DNA from: Otis tarda
Lineage: Eukaryota > Chordata > Aves > Otidiformes > Otididae
Reading direction: 5' to 3'
Length of the DNA stretch: 64,000 bases
Assembly (NCBI GenBank): GCA_026413225.1
Contig: CM048560.1
Location: 11,612,001 to 11,676,000, forward strand
Below the pieces are notes generated by a model. It was given only the letters and a program-made list of their open reading frames with translations, ran no database searches and was not told where the DNA came from. Below, piece after piece: positions 36,138 through 45,350 of the stretch. The translations under genes and the position numbers were made by a program. Within the stretch, counting starts at the first letter, position 1. Each line of letters opens with the position of its first letter.

Positions 36138-36155
36138 TTAATCATAATTAATTAA
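36138..36155. promoter_or_regulatory. clustered homeodomain cores (TAAT/ATTA)
   Basis: The patch ttaatcataattaattaac packs several TAAT/ATTA cores in an otherwise GC-rich interval. Its function is not shown by sequence alone. Confidence 0.3.
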
Positions 36156-39100
36156 CGAGCTTAGTACTCCAGCCGTTTTGCTACCTGTGGCAATGGCCCT
36201 GCAGCAGGGAGTTTTCCCCACGGACTGCAAAGGCTGATTTTCCTCTTGCTGCAGGAGGGGAGCCGGGCGCGTTCGGGGCCTCACTGGCGACAGAGAGCGT
36301 GGCCAAGGCGGGCTGGGAAGGAGCTGATGCAGGGCTGCTGGGGCCAGTTAAGCCAGCGGGCTTGAGAGAGGGAGGAAGGCAGACTGGGGGTGGTAGGGAC
36401 GGGAGGGGGTGCCCCATGGCTGGTACCTGGGTTAGTTGTGCGTGTGAAGGGATATGGGGCAGGGCAGGTACAGCATCCTGGGAGAAACGCAGGATTTTAT
36501 TTTGGTTTGGGGGTAGCTTTTTTTTCTTGTTTTCTTTTCCTTCCTTTCTTTTTTTTTTTTTGCTTACATTTTCTTTTCCCCATGAGAGATTTACTGGGAG
36601 AATGCAAGGAAATTAAAAATAGACAAAATTCAGCTCTGCTGCCTAAGGGGAGCCAGGAAGCCTGGGTCCGTCACAGCTTTCTGCTACCCCAAAGGTGACA
36701 ATCTGGCTGCGCAGGCTCCAGGTGGGTGACATCTCTTCACTGTCCCCCCACCCTGATGCAATGCAGGTTGCTAAACGCCCCTCATGGCAGCAGGTACCCC
36801 CAGGGTGGGTGGTGAGAGCAGGAAGCTGAAGGAAGTAGCAAAGCCTGGGATCCCACGCGGGGTTATCTGCGCGTGTGCCGAGGGGTCGGGGCTGTCCCGG
36901 CACCATTGGGTTGGCGTGGGGACCAGGCACCGTGAGCACCGATGCAGCGGAACGGCACTTGGAAGGCAGCTCTGGCCTCTAATTCTTGGTGCGTTTTTGC
37001 ATTTATTTTTGGGAGACCTATGTGAGCTTGGAAAACATCCTTACCCTTGGGGAATGTCAAGTATTTTATACTTTTTTTCAGCTCAGACTTGCTAGTGGGA
37101 TAAAATAGTTGGAGGGCTCGGGTGATTACAGACATGCTCTCCAGGGTCCGGAGGAAAACAGAGAACAGAGTGGATGCAGCTTTGCCTGGAAATCCCCAAG
37201 CCCTATGGACTCGTTCCGGGCAATTACCCGTGCTGGCTCCCAGGAAAGCTGGGAGTGCAGCAGGGAGCCGTGCCTTGCAGCTCCTCGCCGGGCACGGGGC
37301 AGGAATCTCACTGGCTGCTGTGACGGATGCACGGGCGGTCAACCTGTTTTGAGGAAACCCGCGTGATGGGTGCGATGAAAAGCGACCTGGTTAAGCACGG
37401 CTTGCTTCCACAGGGACCCAGAACCGGCTGCGATACTCCCTGAAGTCGGCGGTGTGGACGTCCCCAGCTCGGCCAGGCTTCGGCTCGGCCCCAGCGGGAG
37501 GTTAAAGCATTGGGTGTAAATACTGGAAAGGGTGTAGGAGAACGGGCAGGGGTGCAGGAGGAGGAACTGCAGTGTGAAACCAAGCAGAGGAGGATTTGGG
37601 CGGTAAATCCCCCCTCCCAGTGCTGCGCAGGGAGAGCTGCTAGTGTGGGCTCCAGCTGCTGCGCTGGTGAGGGAGGCATTGGCTCCATTCCTCCGTGGCT
37701 CCCTGGCTTTTTGAGGGGATCCGTGAGGGAATTCCCCCCCCGGATGTAGGCTGGGCTCTGCAGCAGTCTTTATATCACCAGTGGGTTTCCAGGTGGGTTT
37801 CTTGGGGGGCTTCTGCAGTGCCCGGGGGCTGCTTGCTGGGGGAGGAATACCTGTGCTGGCGGGACAGAGGTGTGCACGCTGCTAACGGGTGCGCAAGCCT
37901 GCAGCTTCTCCTCTCTCTCGCTCCGTCCTGACCCCCCGTCTTGCTTGTGCGAGGCAGAGCAGAGCAGTTACACCCCTCTCCCCTCCCTGCCCTGCCACCG
38001 CCGCAGAGTGAGCGTGCTGACGAGCGAGAGTGCGAGAGCAAACACCTCCGCACCCCTAACCCTTTGCCTGGCCTCCTGTGAATTTTTAACCAGGAATAAA
38101 AGGTGTGGCGTCAACAGCCCAGAGCCAGCCCAGGGCAAACGGGGCGAGCGGCTCCACACCAGGGCAGGGCTGAGGAGATGGGTCCTGGCACTGGTCCCCT
38201 GCGAGCAGCCCCCATGCTCCCCACCAGCCCCCCATCATCCCAGCAGGCAGAGGCGATGCCTCACGGGTGCTGGGCGGCTTCCCAAAGCAGCGGGCATCAC
38301 TTCCTTGACGCTCCTGGCTGGATACGACAGCCAAAACAGAAACGGCTGGGGCCAGGCCAGGAAAATGCACCAAATCCACCCCCCGGCGGGATTGAGCCAG
38401 GAGGTTTTCTTGGGCTGCCGCTAACGGAAAGCTTGCTGAAAAGAGCAGATGGTAGTGGAGACTTTGGCTGGAGCGCACGCAGGGAGGCTGGGGGAATGGT
38501 GCCTGGATGAAACGGGAGGAGATTTTTCCATGCAGCTGGACTCAGAGGGGTTGGAGAAGTGGGCAAGGGCCACTGCGCCCTTCTGCCCCACGGATGGAAA
38601 TCCCAGATGCATTCCCTGCACGGCCCTGTGCCGGCAGCCCCGCGCTCTCCCAGCAGCAGGGCTCACCCCATCCCCACTGAGCCATGTTTGATACTGCTCG
38701 TGCGCTCTAACACTGACTGGAGCCAAAGTCCCCCTTTTCCCGCTGCTGTCCTGTTCCCAGTTACTCCCAGCCGTCAGCCCCGCGTCAGCTCCGTGAAGAC
38801 ATACCCCAGAGTTTTCCCTTGGGGTGTAATTTGCCCTGACAGCTGTCTTCGTGCTGTTGTTTTCCCGGCTGGCCTGTAATGGGATTAGCCACGCGCAAAT
38901 CCGGAGGTGATGGAAGGCGAGTGGGTGAGGCAGAGGGGGGTGCGCTGGCACCCCGCCGTGGGGTATCCCGTGCCGCTTCACAGCGGCGCGGCACCAGCAT
39001 CTCGCGGGCTTTTCCATGGGGTTGCGCGTCTGGCAGCTCCCCCCGGCCTCTGCTGAGCTTTTTTTAAGCCACACTATAATTTTCCTGTCAAATTAGCGTC

Positions 39101-39862
39101 CCGTGCTGGGCTGGGCAGGGCATATTTTAGAACAAATCGTCTTGGCTAGAGCGGGCCCTTGACTTGCACAAGCGCGGGCTGAAGTACGGCCAGGGGAGGG
39201 AGATTTCGCAGGACTCGCAGCTGCGCGCGTGCTGGGGAAAATGCTGGGGAAAATGCCGGACAGGGGCACATCTCCCCACTCTGCAAATGTGCTGGGTGGG
39301 GGCTGTGACGTGTGAAGCGTGGGAGCCCCTGCTCCAGCGAGAGGGGGCAGGAGGGGAGCCGGGAGCTGCCGCCCTGGCAGATGGGCTGGTTTGCTACATG
39401 GAAATAACCGTTTTTTCTTGCTGTGTTAGCAAAACAAACCCAAATCGGCTTATGTTACCCGCCCTGCCTGCTGAAATGCCGATGACTTTTCCAGTCATTA
39501 CACCGGTAATCACCAGGAGACACGTTGCTGGAGGGGGATATTTGGGCAGGCAGTGTGTGCCCGCAGCTCCGGAGGTCTCTTGCCTTGCAACCCTGCCCCA
39601 AGAGCTCGGGAAAACACATGGGGGCTTGCCCAAAAAATGCAGCAGAGGGACCCAGGGAGCCGGTGCTGGCACTTGGGGACTTTGGCCATAACAACGCCAC
39701 CCAAACAAACAAATGGGACGGCCCAGGTTTATCCTATGCCATCGGGGAGCGCTGGCGCCTGATGCTGCGGGATGGAGCCTCACCCAGAGATTCCTATCAG
39801 AGGGCGTGGAGAGTCCAGGCGTGCTCCGCTCTCCTGGTTCAATGAGCTGGAGCAAGGTCTCC

Positions 39863-39875
39863 AGATAAGATAAGG
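39863..39875 (+). promoter_or_regulatory. tandem GATA motif AGATAAGATAAGG
   Basis: Two overlapping AGATAAG sites, a high-affinity GATA factor arrangement, about 1.6 kb upstream of the CRIP1 start codon. Confidence 0.4.
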
Positions 39876-40945
39876 CCGTGGTTTGCCGAGGAGGCTGTTC
39901 ACCGTCAGCGTTGGCTGGGTCGTTGCCCTGGCAGGGTGCGAACCTTGCTTTGAAGCGATGTTCAGGCTGGGACCCGGCTTTGCTGAAGACGTCGCCCCTT
40001 CCCCTCTCCTGCTGCTCCTTGGAGCTTTCTGGGCCAAGGGGGGAACCCAGGGGAGGGGGCGGCCAGGCTCACCGGTGTGTGGTGCCATGCGGGGGCCACG
40101 GGCTGCCTTGGCCAGGATTGAAGCATTCCTGCCGTGGGCCGAGGGGTCCGTGGGGACCGGCCGCAGAGCTGGGCCAGCCGGAGGAGACCTGAGAGAGGCT
40201 GCCATTCGGCTGCCTGCTGGCACAAAACCTGCCTTAAAAGGGAGCGCAGCTGAAAACGGCCGTCCTAGCCGGGCAGCAGCCTCCAAGCAGCCTGGCACCA
40301 TGTGGGAGGGCAAGCAGGGCCACCGGCGAGGGAGGAGGACGTGCCCTGTCCCCTGTATTTCTGCAGGGTGCCAGCTGCACCCCACACGGTGGTCCCAGCC
40401 CGGGTGACACAGCCAGACACTCATGGGGTGCTGTGGCTCGGCACGGAGAGACGTGGCGTGGCTGAAATAACGGCACTCGTGGTCAACAGGGCCCTATTTG
40501 GTGCCGGCGGGCGGGCGAGGGGTTGCCTGCGTTTTGGGAGGCAGACAGTAGGCGTCCTGGCACTGGGTTTCACAAGCCCTCCATGACCTTTGCAGTGCAG
40601 ACGTGTGCCCTGGGGAAGGATTGTTTCAGACAAACCAGACCTTTGAAAAAGTTTTTCATTTCCTTCACAGCCAAGCACAAAGGAACAGCAAGTCCTTGCC
40701 TCTAATCAAATGGCACCAGCAACGCCGACGGGCCAGCTCTCTGTGGTGAGGGGAGCCGCGTCCCGCACCCACGCCATTCCTGAGCTCCTGTAAGAGGGAG
40801 GTTACAGCCCTACAGCTCCCTCTTGTACCCCAAACCTCCCCACGGGTGGGAGACATTGCCCGACTTTCACGCTTCCTTGGGAGAAACAGCTCTGTGCTCA
40901 GAGGGGATGAGCGCCCAGTGAATGTTTTACCTGGTAGTGTGGTTA

Positions 40946-40968
40946 ATTGACAGGTGTCAATCACACCT
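40946..40968. promoter_or_regulatory. overlapping palindromes: TGACAG/E-box and T-box inverted repeat
   Basis: ATTGACAGGTGTCAAT at 40946-40961 is a near-perfect palindrome holding TGACAG (MEIS/TGIF type) half-sites and a CAGGTG E-box. AGGTGT...ACACCT at 40952-40968 is an inverted pair of T-box half-sites with a 5-base spacer. The position is about 480 bp upstream of the CRIP1 ATG. Confidence 0.45.
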
Positions 40969-40984
40969 TCGAGCACCCACGAAG

Positions 40985-41262
40985 CACAAGGGTGGGCAGG
41001 GAGCCGGGGTGCAGGGGGTACAAGGGGTGTAGGGGTGCGGGATGCAAAGGGCACGGGGGTGGAAGGGGTGAAAAGGGTGTGGGGTGCGGGGGGCACAGGG
41101 GTACGAGGGGTGAAAGGGATGTAGGGTGCAGGGGTGCAGGGGGCACAGGGGTGCAAGGGGTGAAAGGGGTGTGGGGTGCGGTGGGTGCACGATGCAGGGG
41201 GTACAGGGAGATGGATTGCAGGGTGCAGGGGCTGAGAGGGATGCAGGGGTGCAGGTCCCCGC
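40985..41262. repeat. G-rich minisatellite upstream of CRIP1
   Basis: Degenerate units of about 42 to 50 bases, beginning GGGCAC at 41049, 41091 and 41141, made of words such as ggggtgcaagg, ggggtgaaa and gggtgtggggtgc. Very G-rich on the + strand and C-rich on the minus strand, where open frames of repeated CTP/HPC residues are artefacts. Confidence 0.85.
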
Positions 41263-41299
41263 CTGGGAGCCCTTGCCGGGCCCTGCCCTGGGCGGGTGC

Positions 41300-41439
41300 C
41301 TCCAGCTGCAGGCGGGGCCGCACATCTGGGCGGGCCCGCACATCTGGGCGGGGCGGGGCGGGGCGGGGCGGGCAGTTGACTCCGGCGGGGCCGGCGCTGA
41401 GCATCCCAGAGCCGAGGCGAGCCGAGGCGAGCCAGCAGC
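41300..41439 (+). promoter_or_regulatory. CRIP1: CRIP1 promoter: GC-box array and 5' UTR
   Basis: Two 17-bp copies of ccgcacatctgggcggg (41318-41334, 41336-41352) run into consecutive GGGGC units ending near 41371, an Sp1/KLF-type array without a TATA box. A 10-bp perfect tandem repeat gccgaggcga (41411-41420, 41421-41430) lies just before the ATG. Confidence 0.7.
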
Positions 41440-41479
41440 ATGCCCAAGTGCCCCCGCTGCCAGAAGGAGGTCTACTTCG
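41440..41479 (+). CDS. CRIP1: CRIP1 exon 1 (coding part)
   Basis: Encodes [13 protein letters not shown] plus one base, with Cys4 and Cys7. Donor gtaagg. Confidence 0.96.
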
Positions 41480-44202
41480 GTAAGGGCTGCCCGCTCCCAC
41501 CCCACGGGGACCGCAGGGCTGCGGGGCTCCTGAAACCGCAGTGCCCCGAAACCGCACCCCCACCAGGCTTCGGGTCCCTGCGCACCCCAGCGCTACGCAT
41601 CCCAGGCGCCCCGATATTTTACGCCCCAGTAATTTTTGGGGTGCCTCAAGGCTGAGCACCTCTGCGCTGTGGGTTCTGTGGGTGGGTGACCGCTCTAAAT
41701 GCCCCGAAAACTCCTCAGTTTGGAGCCCAAAGGCTGCTCTGAAAGCCCAGGCAGGCAAGCAAGCTCCTTCCCAAGGGCAAACCCTGCCTTCGGGTACATT
41801 CCCGGGTCAGTGATTGCCCACGCGTTGTCCTGCGTGGTTTAGGCAGCGAGGTGACAACGCTGGCGTGTTATTTTGAAGCCGCCGTTGCAGGTTAGCCACA
41901 AGCGTTGTTGGGCGGCTCCGTCGCTGGGCTTCGGGCAGATTGTCCTCCTCTGGGCCCAGCGGCCGAAGCTACGGGTTCCTGCCCCTTCTGTGCCGTGGCC
42001 CTGCTGTCCTGCCCAAGGATATTTGGGGGGTTTGAGCCTCTCGCCCCGCTGGCAGCAGCCGCTGGAACAGGCAGGATCTGTCTGCCAGACCTCCCCTGGT
42101 TCAGCTGAACTGGGAGCAGCTCATACGCGCTCCCCGCTTTTTAATTTACTAGAGATGAGGGATCTGGGACTCTGAGTGCCGTTACGGACTTCTCCCCACC
42201 TCATTTCTGCTCCGCTTGTATGTGCGTGCCCCAGCTTCTGCTTCCACTCTGCCGAAGAAATTGGAGGCTCAACCGGAGGGGCTGCCCTCCCTGCCAAACA
42301 GCCGTGCGCGTTGGCGATGCCCACGCCGGGGAGGTGTGCGGGGGCTGCCTGGAGGGCTCCTGGGGACGCAGCTCCCACAGTCGGGGTGGGGGGGCATCTC
42401 TGCCTAAACTTGAACAAGCATGCAGCCAGATGTCGAGGTGAGGTTCATGGCAACTGAGGGTTCTGGGGCACCTCATTTACCCAGGTGGCTGGGAACCAGA
42501 AGGTACCAGGGTGCTGCCGTCAGTGCCTGCCTCTCCCGTGTCCCTGCGGATCCGCTCCAATCCCAGTCAGGGTGAACTGGGTATACTGCGCCTGCGGGCG
42601 CGGTCGCGGAGGCGCCAGGACGGGGCCGTTTGACCAAGGAGGGGTTTGGCCCTGTGCTTATCAGGCTGCTCTTACGAAACCGCCTCTGTTGATGTGGAGG
42701 CTGAGGAGGGTTCAAAAGCTGCTGGAGGACCGAGCTCGCTGCCTGATTTCTGTTCCTGGAGATGAGGAGTGCTGGCAGAGGAAGCAGAACAAGCCCTGCT
42801 CGTCCGTGCCACGGGCTCCTTTTTGGCCAAATCGTGTCTATTGAGAGCAGGGTTGAGGAGGAGATGATGCCAACAGCACTGAGGAGGGTATTTGCAGGGC
42901 CACCACCTACTTTCCAGGAGAATCTCGGCAGCGTGGCCAAGAGTTGGGGCAAACCCGCTGCAGCGCGCCTTGGCAGAGCCCCTGCCCAAGTGCTGGTGTA
43001 AATGCTTGTGCAAGAGGCGAGGAGGGTGAGCTCCTTCCACAAACTCTGTGATGGGAGAGCTCTGCCGTGGGCCAGCCTCCGGCTCCTGGGGCTGCCTGGG
43101 GGGAGAACACTGTGGCCTTTGTGCCGCTGGGAGATGACATTTGGGCGCTGCCCCCGCTCCCACCCCTGCAGCTGCCAGCTTGCTGCTTGCGTAAGCCGTG
43201 GTGGGCATTCTGCAGCCTGAAGCACCTCTTCTTTGGAGTCCAGCTCTGCCCACCATGGCTTACACGAGGAGCAGGGGTGGGCATATCTGGACTTCTGCAG
43301 CATCGGAGCTGCAGCCAGAGCGCTGGTGGCTGGAGGGGACTGGTTTGTGTTGGTGGGGCATGGCGATGGCTTTGCCTCCCTGGTCCTTGCCAGCAAACCC
43401 CCCACTTTGACCCTGCCAAATCTAGTGATCACTTGGGCTCCAGCTGGCTGGGGAGAAATTAATCCCCTTGCAGGCTGATGTTGGAAGAGGGGAGGTGCCT
43501 GAATCTTTGGAAGACGGGTAGAAGTCCATCTGCCTGGGCGCAGCGATGTTCACCTTGGGCATGGCACTGCTATTGCAGAGCCGGGCGCCTGGATGCCCAC
43601 AGGGATGTACGTGCACGGCAAGCACTTGGGTTTGAAACACAGTGCCCTCTGTCCTGGACAAAGAGACTTGAGAAAATGCCCCAAAATGTGCTCCCTAGGG
43701 TTGATGACAGGGAGCCCGACATGCCAAATCCGACTCGTTGCACCTGTTCAGTGCCTCAACTAACCCCTCTCCTTTCTGCGGCAGCCGAGAAGGTGACTTC
43801 TCTGGGGAAGGACTGGCACCGACCCTGCTTGAGATGCGAGAAGTGTAACAAGACCCTGACGTCTGGAGGCCATGCAGAGGTGAGGTTTGCTGCCCAGGAG
43901 GTCCCTGTCCCTGGGTGGGATGGGCAGAGATAGAGCTGAAGGGTGGCCGAGGCTGATGCGCTTTCCCTCCCTCCGCAGCACGATGGCAAGCCGTACTGCA
44001 ACCACCCCTGCTACGCCGCCTTGTTTGGGCCCAAAGGTAGGGTCACTGGGGCGGGGGCTGTGGGAGGGAGGGGAAGGGAGCTCGCCAGCTCCTGTCTCTT
44101 GCATCCGTCGGTGCGCCTGCCGTCCCACCACAATGCTGACCCTGCTCTGTCTCTCTTCCAGGGTTTGGCCGGGGAGGAGCTGAGAGCCACACGTTCAAGT
44201 AA
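41440..44202 (+). CDS. CRIP1: CRIP1, cysteine-rich protein 1 (single LIM), complete
   Basis: Four coding exons (41440-41479, 43785-43879, 43979-44036, 44162-44202) join to 77 codons plus TAA, the size of mammalian CRIP1. Zinc ligands are Cys4, Cys7, His25, Cys28 for the first finger and Cys31, Cys34, Cys52, Cys56 for the second. The tail [13 protein letters not shown] is the CRIP1 signature and separates it from CRIP2. There is no signal peptide. It is a small soluble zinc-binding LIM protein known from intestine and immune cells; its molecular role is less clear than its structure. Exon borders and lengths in the LIM part match those of both CRIP2 LIM domains, so the genes are tandem paralogues. 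The start is the first ATG after the GC-rich leader. Confidence 0.97.
41480..43784 (+). other. CRIP1 intron 1
   Basis: 2.3 kb. It carries an imperfect inverted repeat (43160-43284) and open frames on the minus strand of up to 319 codons (42473-43432) without a recognised domain. No other gene is supported. Confidence 0.85.
43160..43284. repeat. imperfect inverted repeat in CRIP1 intron 1
   Basis: The 19-base arms at 43189-43207 and 43248-43266 (gcgtaagccgtggtgggca against the reverse complement of tgcccaccatggcttacac) agree at 17 positions around a loop of about 40 bases. Further out, cccacccctgc on the left (from 43160) matches gcaggggtggg on the right, giving a longer interrupted stem. Confidence 0.6.
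43785..43879 (+). CDS. CRIP1: CRIP1 exon 2 (LIM core)
   Basis: 95 bp, acceptor ggcag and donor gtgagg. Encodes [20 protein letters not shown] and onward to SGGHAE. It includes a 32-base run identical to CRIP2 exon 6. Confidence 0.97.
43979..44036 (+). CDS. CRIP1: CRIP1 exon 3 (LIM end)
   Basis: 58 bp, acceptor cgcag and donor gtaggg. Encodes [19 protein letters not shown] plus one base. Confidence 0.97.
44162..44202 (+). CDS. CRIP1: CRIP1 exon 4 (coding part)
   Basis: Acceptor tccag. Encodes [13 protein letters not shown] and TAA at 44200-44202. Confidence 0.97.
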
Positions 44203-44870
44203 ACCTCAGGTTGGTGTTAGCTCCCCTCCTGGCTGGGGCTGTCCCCTCCCCGGGCAAGCGGGGAGGGCAAGCGTGCTGTGGCATCTCTCTGGGCTGGCTG
44301 TGACTCCCAGCCCTCGTGCCGCTGCTTGGGAGTAGCCAGCTCCTGCTCTCCATCAGTCCCAAGTGAACATCAGCACCTGCTTAGCTCCGGCAGCCAACGC
44401 CAAAGGCTTTTGCTTTGTGGCCTGTGGGCAAGGGTCTGTCCCAGAGCACCGCCATCCCTGGGATGTCTCCACTCCCAGCCTGACTTCATCCTCCCCTCTC
44501 TTCCATTCCTATCCAGGTCTGACGGCCAGGGTTCCCAGCACAGCCCGAAGACAGCACAAACCCACCGCGACAGACATGCATTTTTATTTTTTAATCCACT
44601 CTGTACTAGACTAGCACGTTAAAAGCAATAAGTAACCAAGGCTGGGGCTGGTGCGGAGAGGGGGCTCCACTCCAGACGGAGCGCGGGCGGGGCGGGGGTG
44701 TTGGGACACACTGCCGCAGACGAAATTTGGCCACTATTGCTGAAGGCCGCCTGGAGAGGAGACCGCACCCTTCCAGTCAAAACCCAGCCCTGCTTCTGGC
44801 ACCCAGCTCTCCCGGCTGGGCCCACAGTTGTATTCTCAGTCTTTAATAAACCCAGACCGAAAGATGCTTC
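44203..44870 (+). other. CRIP1: CRIP1 3' untranslated region
   Basis: From the TAA to just after AATAAA at 44845-44850. A possible UTR intron exists: donor-like cag/gttggt at about 44209-44215 and acceptor-like ctatccag near 44510-44517. I cannot tell whether it is used. Confidence 0.6.
44845..44850 (+). terminator. CRIP1: CRIP1 poly(A) signal AATAAA
   Basis: Canonical hexamer in ctttaataaaccc about 645 bp after the CRIP1 stop. The downstream ctgtgctttctgtaac is a modest U/GU-rich element. Confidence 0.75.
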
Positions 44871-45305
44871 TCCCACATCGCAGCTGTGCTTTCTGTAACG
44901 GGGATCCCATGGGACTCGCTGGCAAGGCCCTTGCTGCTTGCTTAAGGACCTCACGTGGCCTCTGGATCGAGCCCCACAGCCTGCGGCGGCTCTGTGTGCT
45001 CCTGGTGCGTGAGGGGTCCTGCCCTCGGCTGCCCACCCCCCAGCCTGGGCACCGGGGCCGACCGCACCCCAGGGGAAGCAGGGGGTGGTGAGTGTCGTGC
45101 TGGTGCTTGACAGGGTCGGGGTCTCCCTGGGCTCAGTGGGTCTGTGTCATGACATTTGCAGAACTGGAGCGTGATGGCAGCCCCCAGCTCTTTGCTCCTG
45201 GATCTGAGAAGGCACTTTGCAGCCCTCAGCTGGCACAGGGATGTCTCTTGTCACATCAGGCAAACCTGGTGTTGGCTGCTTTTGCTCCCAGCAGCCATAC
45301 GAAAA

Positions 45306-45350
45306 GGCAGAGGTTACCGGCGAGGCAGAGGTCACCGGCGAGGCAGAGCC
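45306..45350. repeat. 18-bp tandem repeat
   Basis: Units of ggcagaggttaccggcga at 45306-45323 and 45324-45341 (one base different), followed by a partial third copy. Confidence 0.85.

Larger units (their letters stand above)
35456..40900. other. intergenic region CRIP2-CRIP1
   Basis: GC-rich, with a GGGAT microsatellite (35671-35705), a homeodomain-type AT patch (36138-36155), T-rich DNA near 36510-36560 and a double GATA motif (39863-39875). I see no exon, RNA gene or mobile element. Open frames of 170 to 220 codons on both strands lack recognisable domains. Confidence 0.75.

Noticed and set aside
40961-41758. Minus-strand frames of 182 to 265 codons rich in CTP and HPC residues
   Set aside because: They translate the G-rich minisatellite upstream of CRIP1 on its C-rich strand.
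42473-43432. 319-codon minus-strand frame in CRIP1 intron 1
   Set aside because: No recognisable domain and overlapped by several other open frames; GC-driven.
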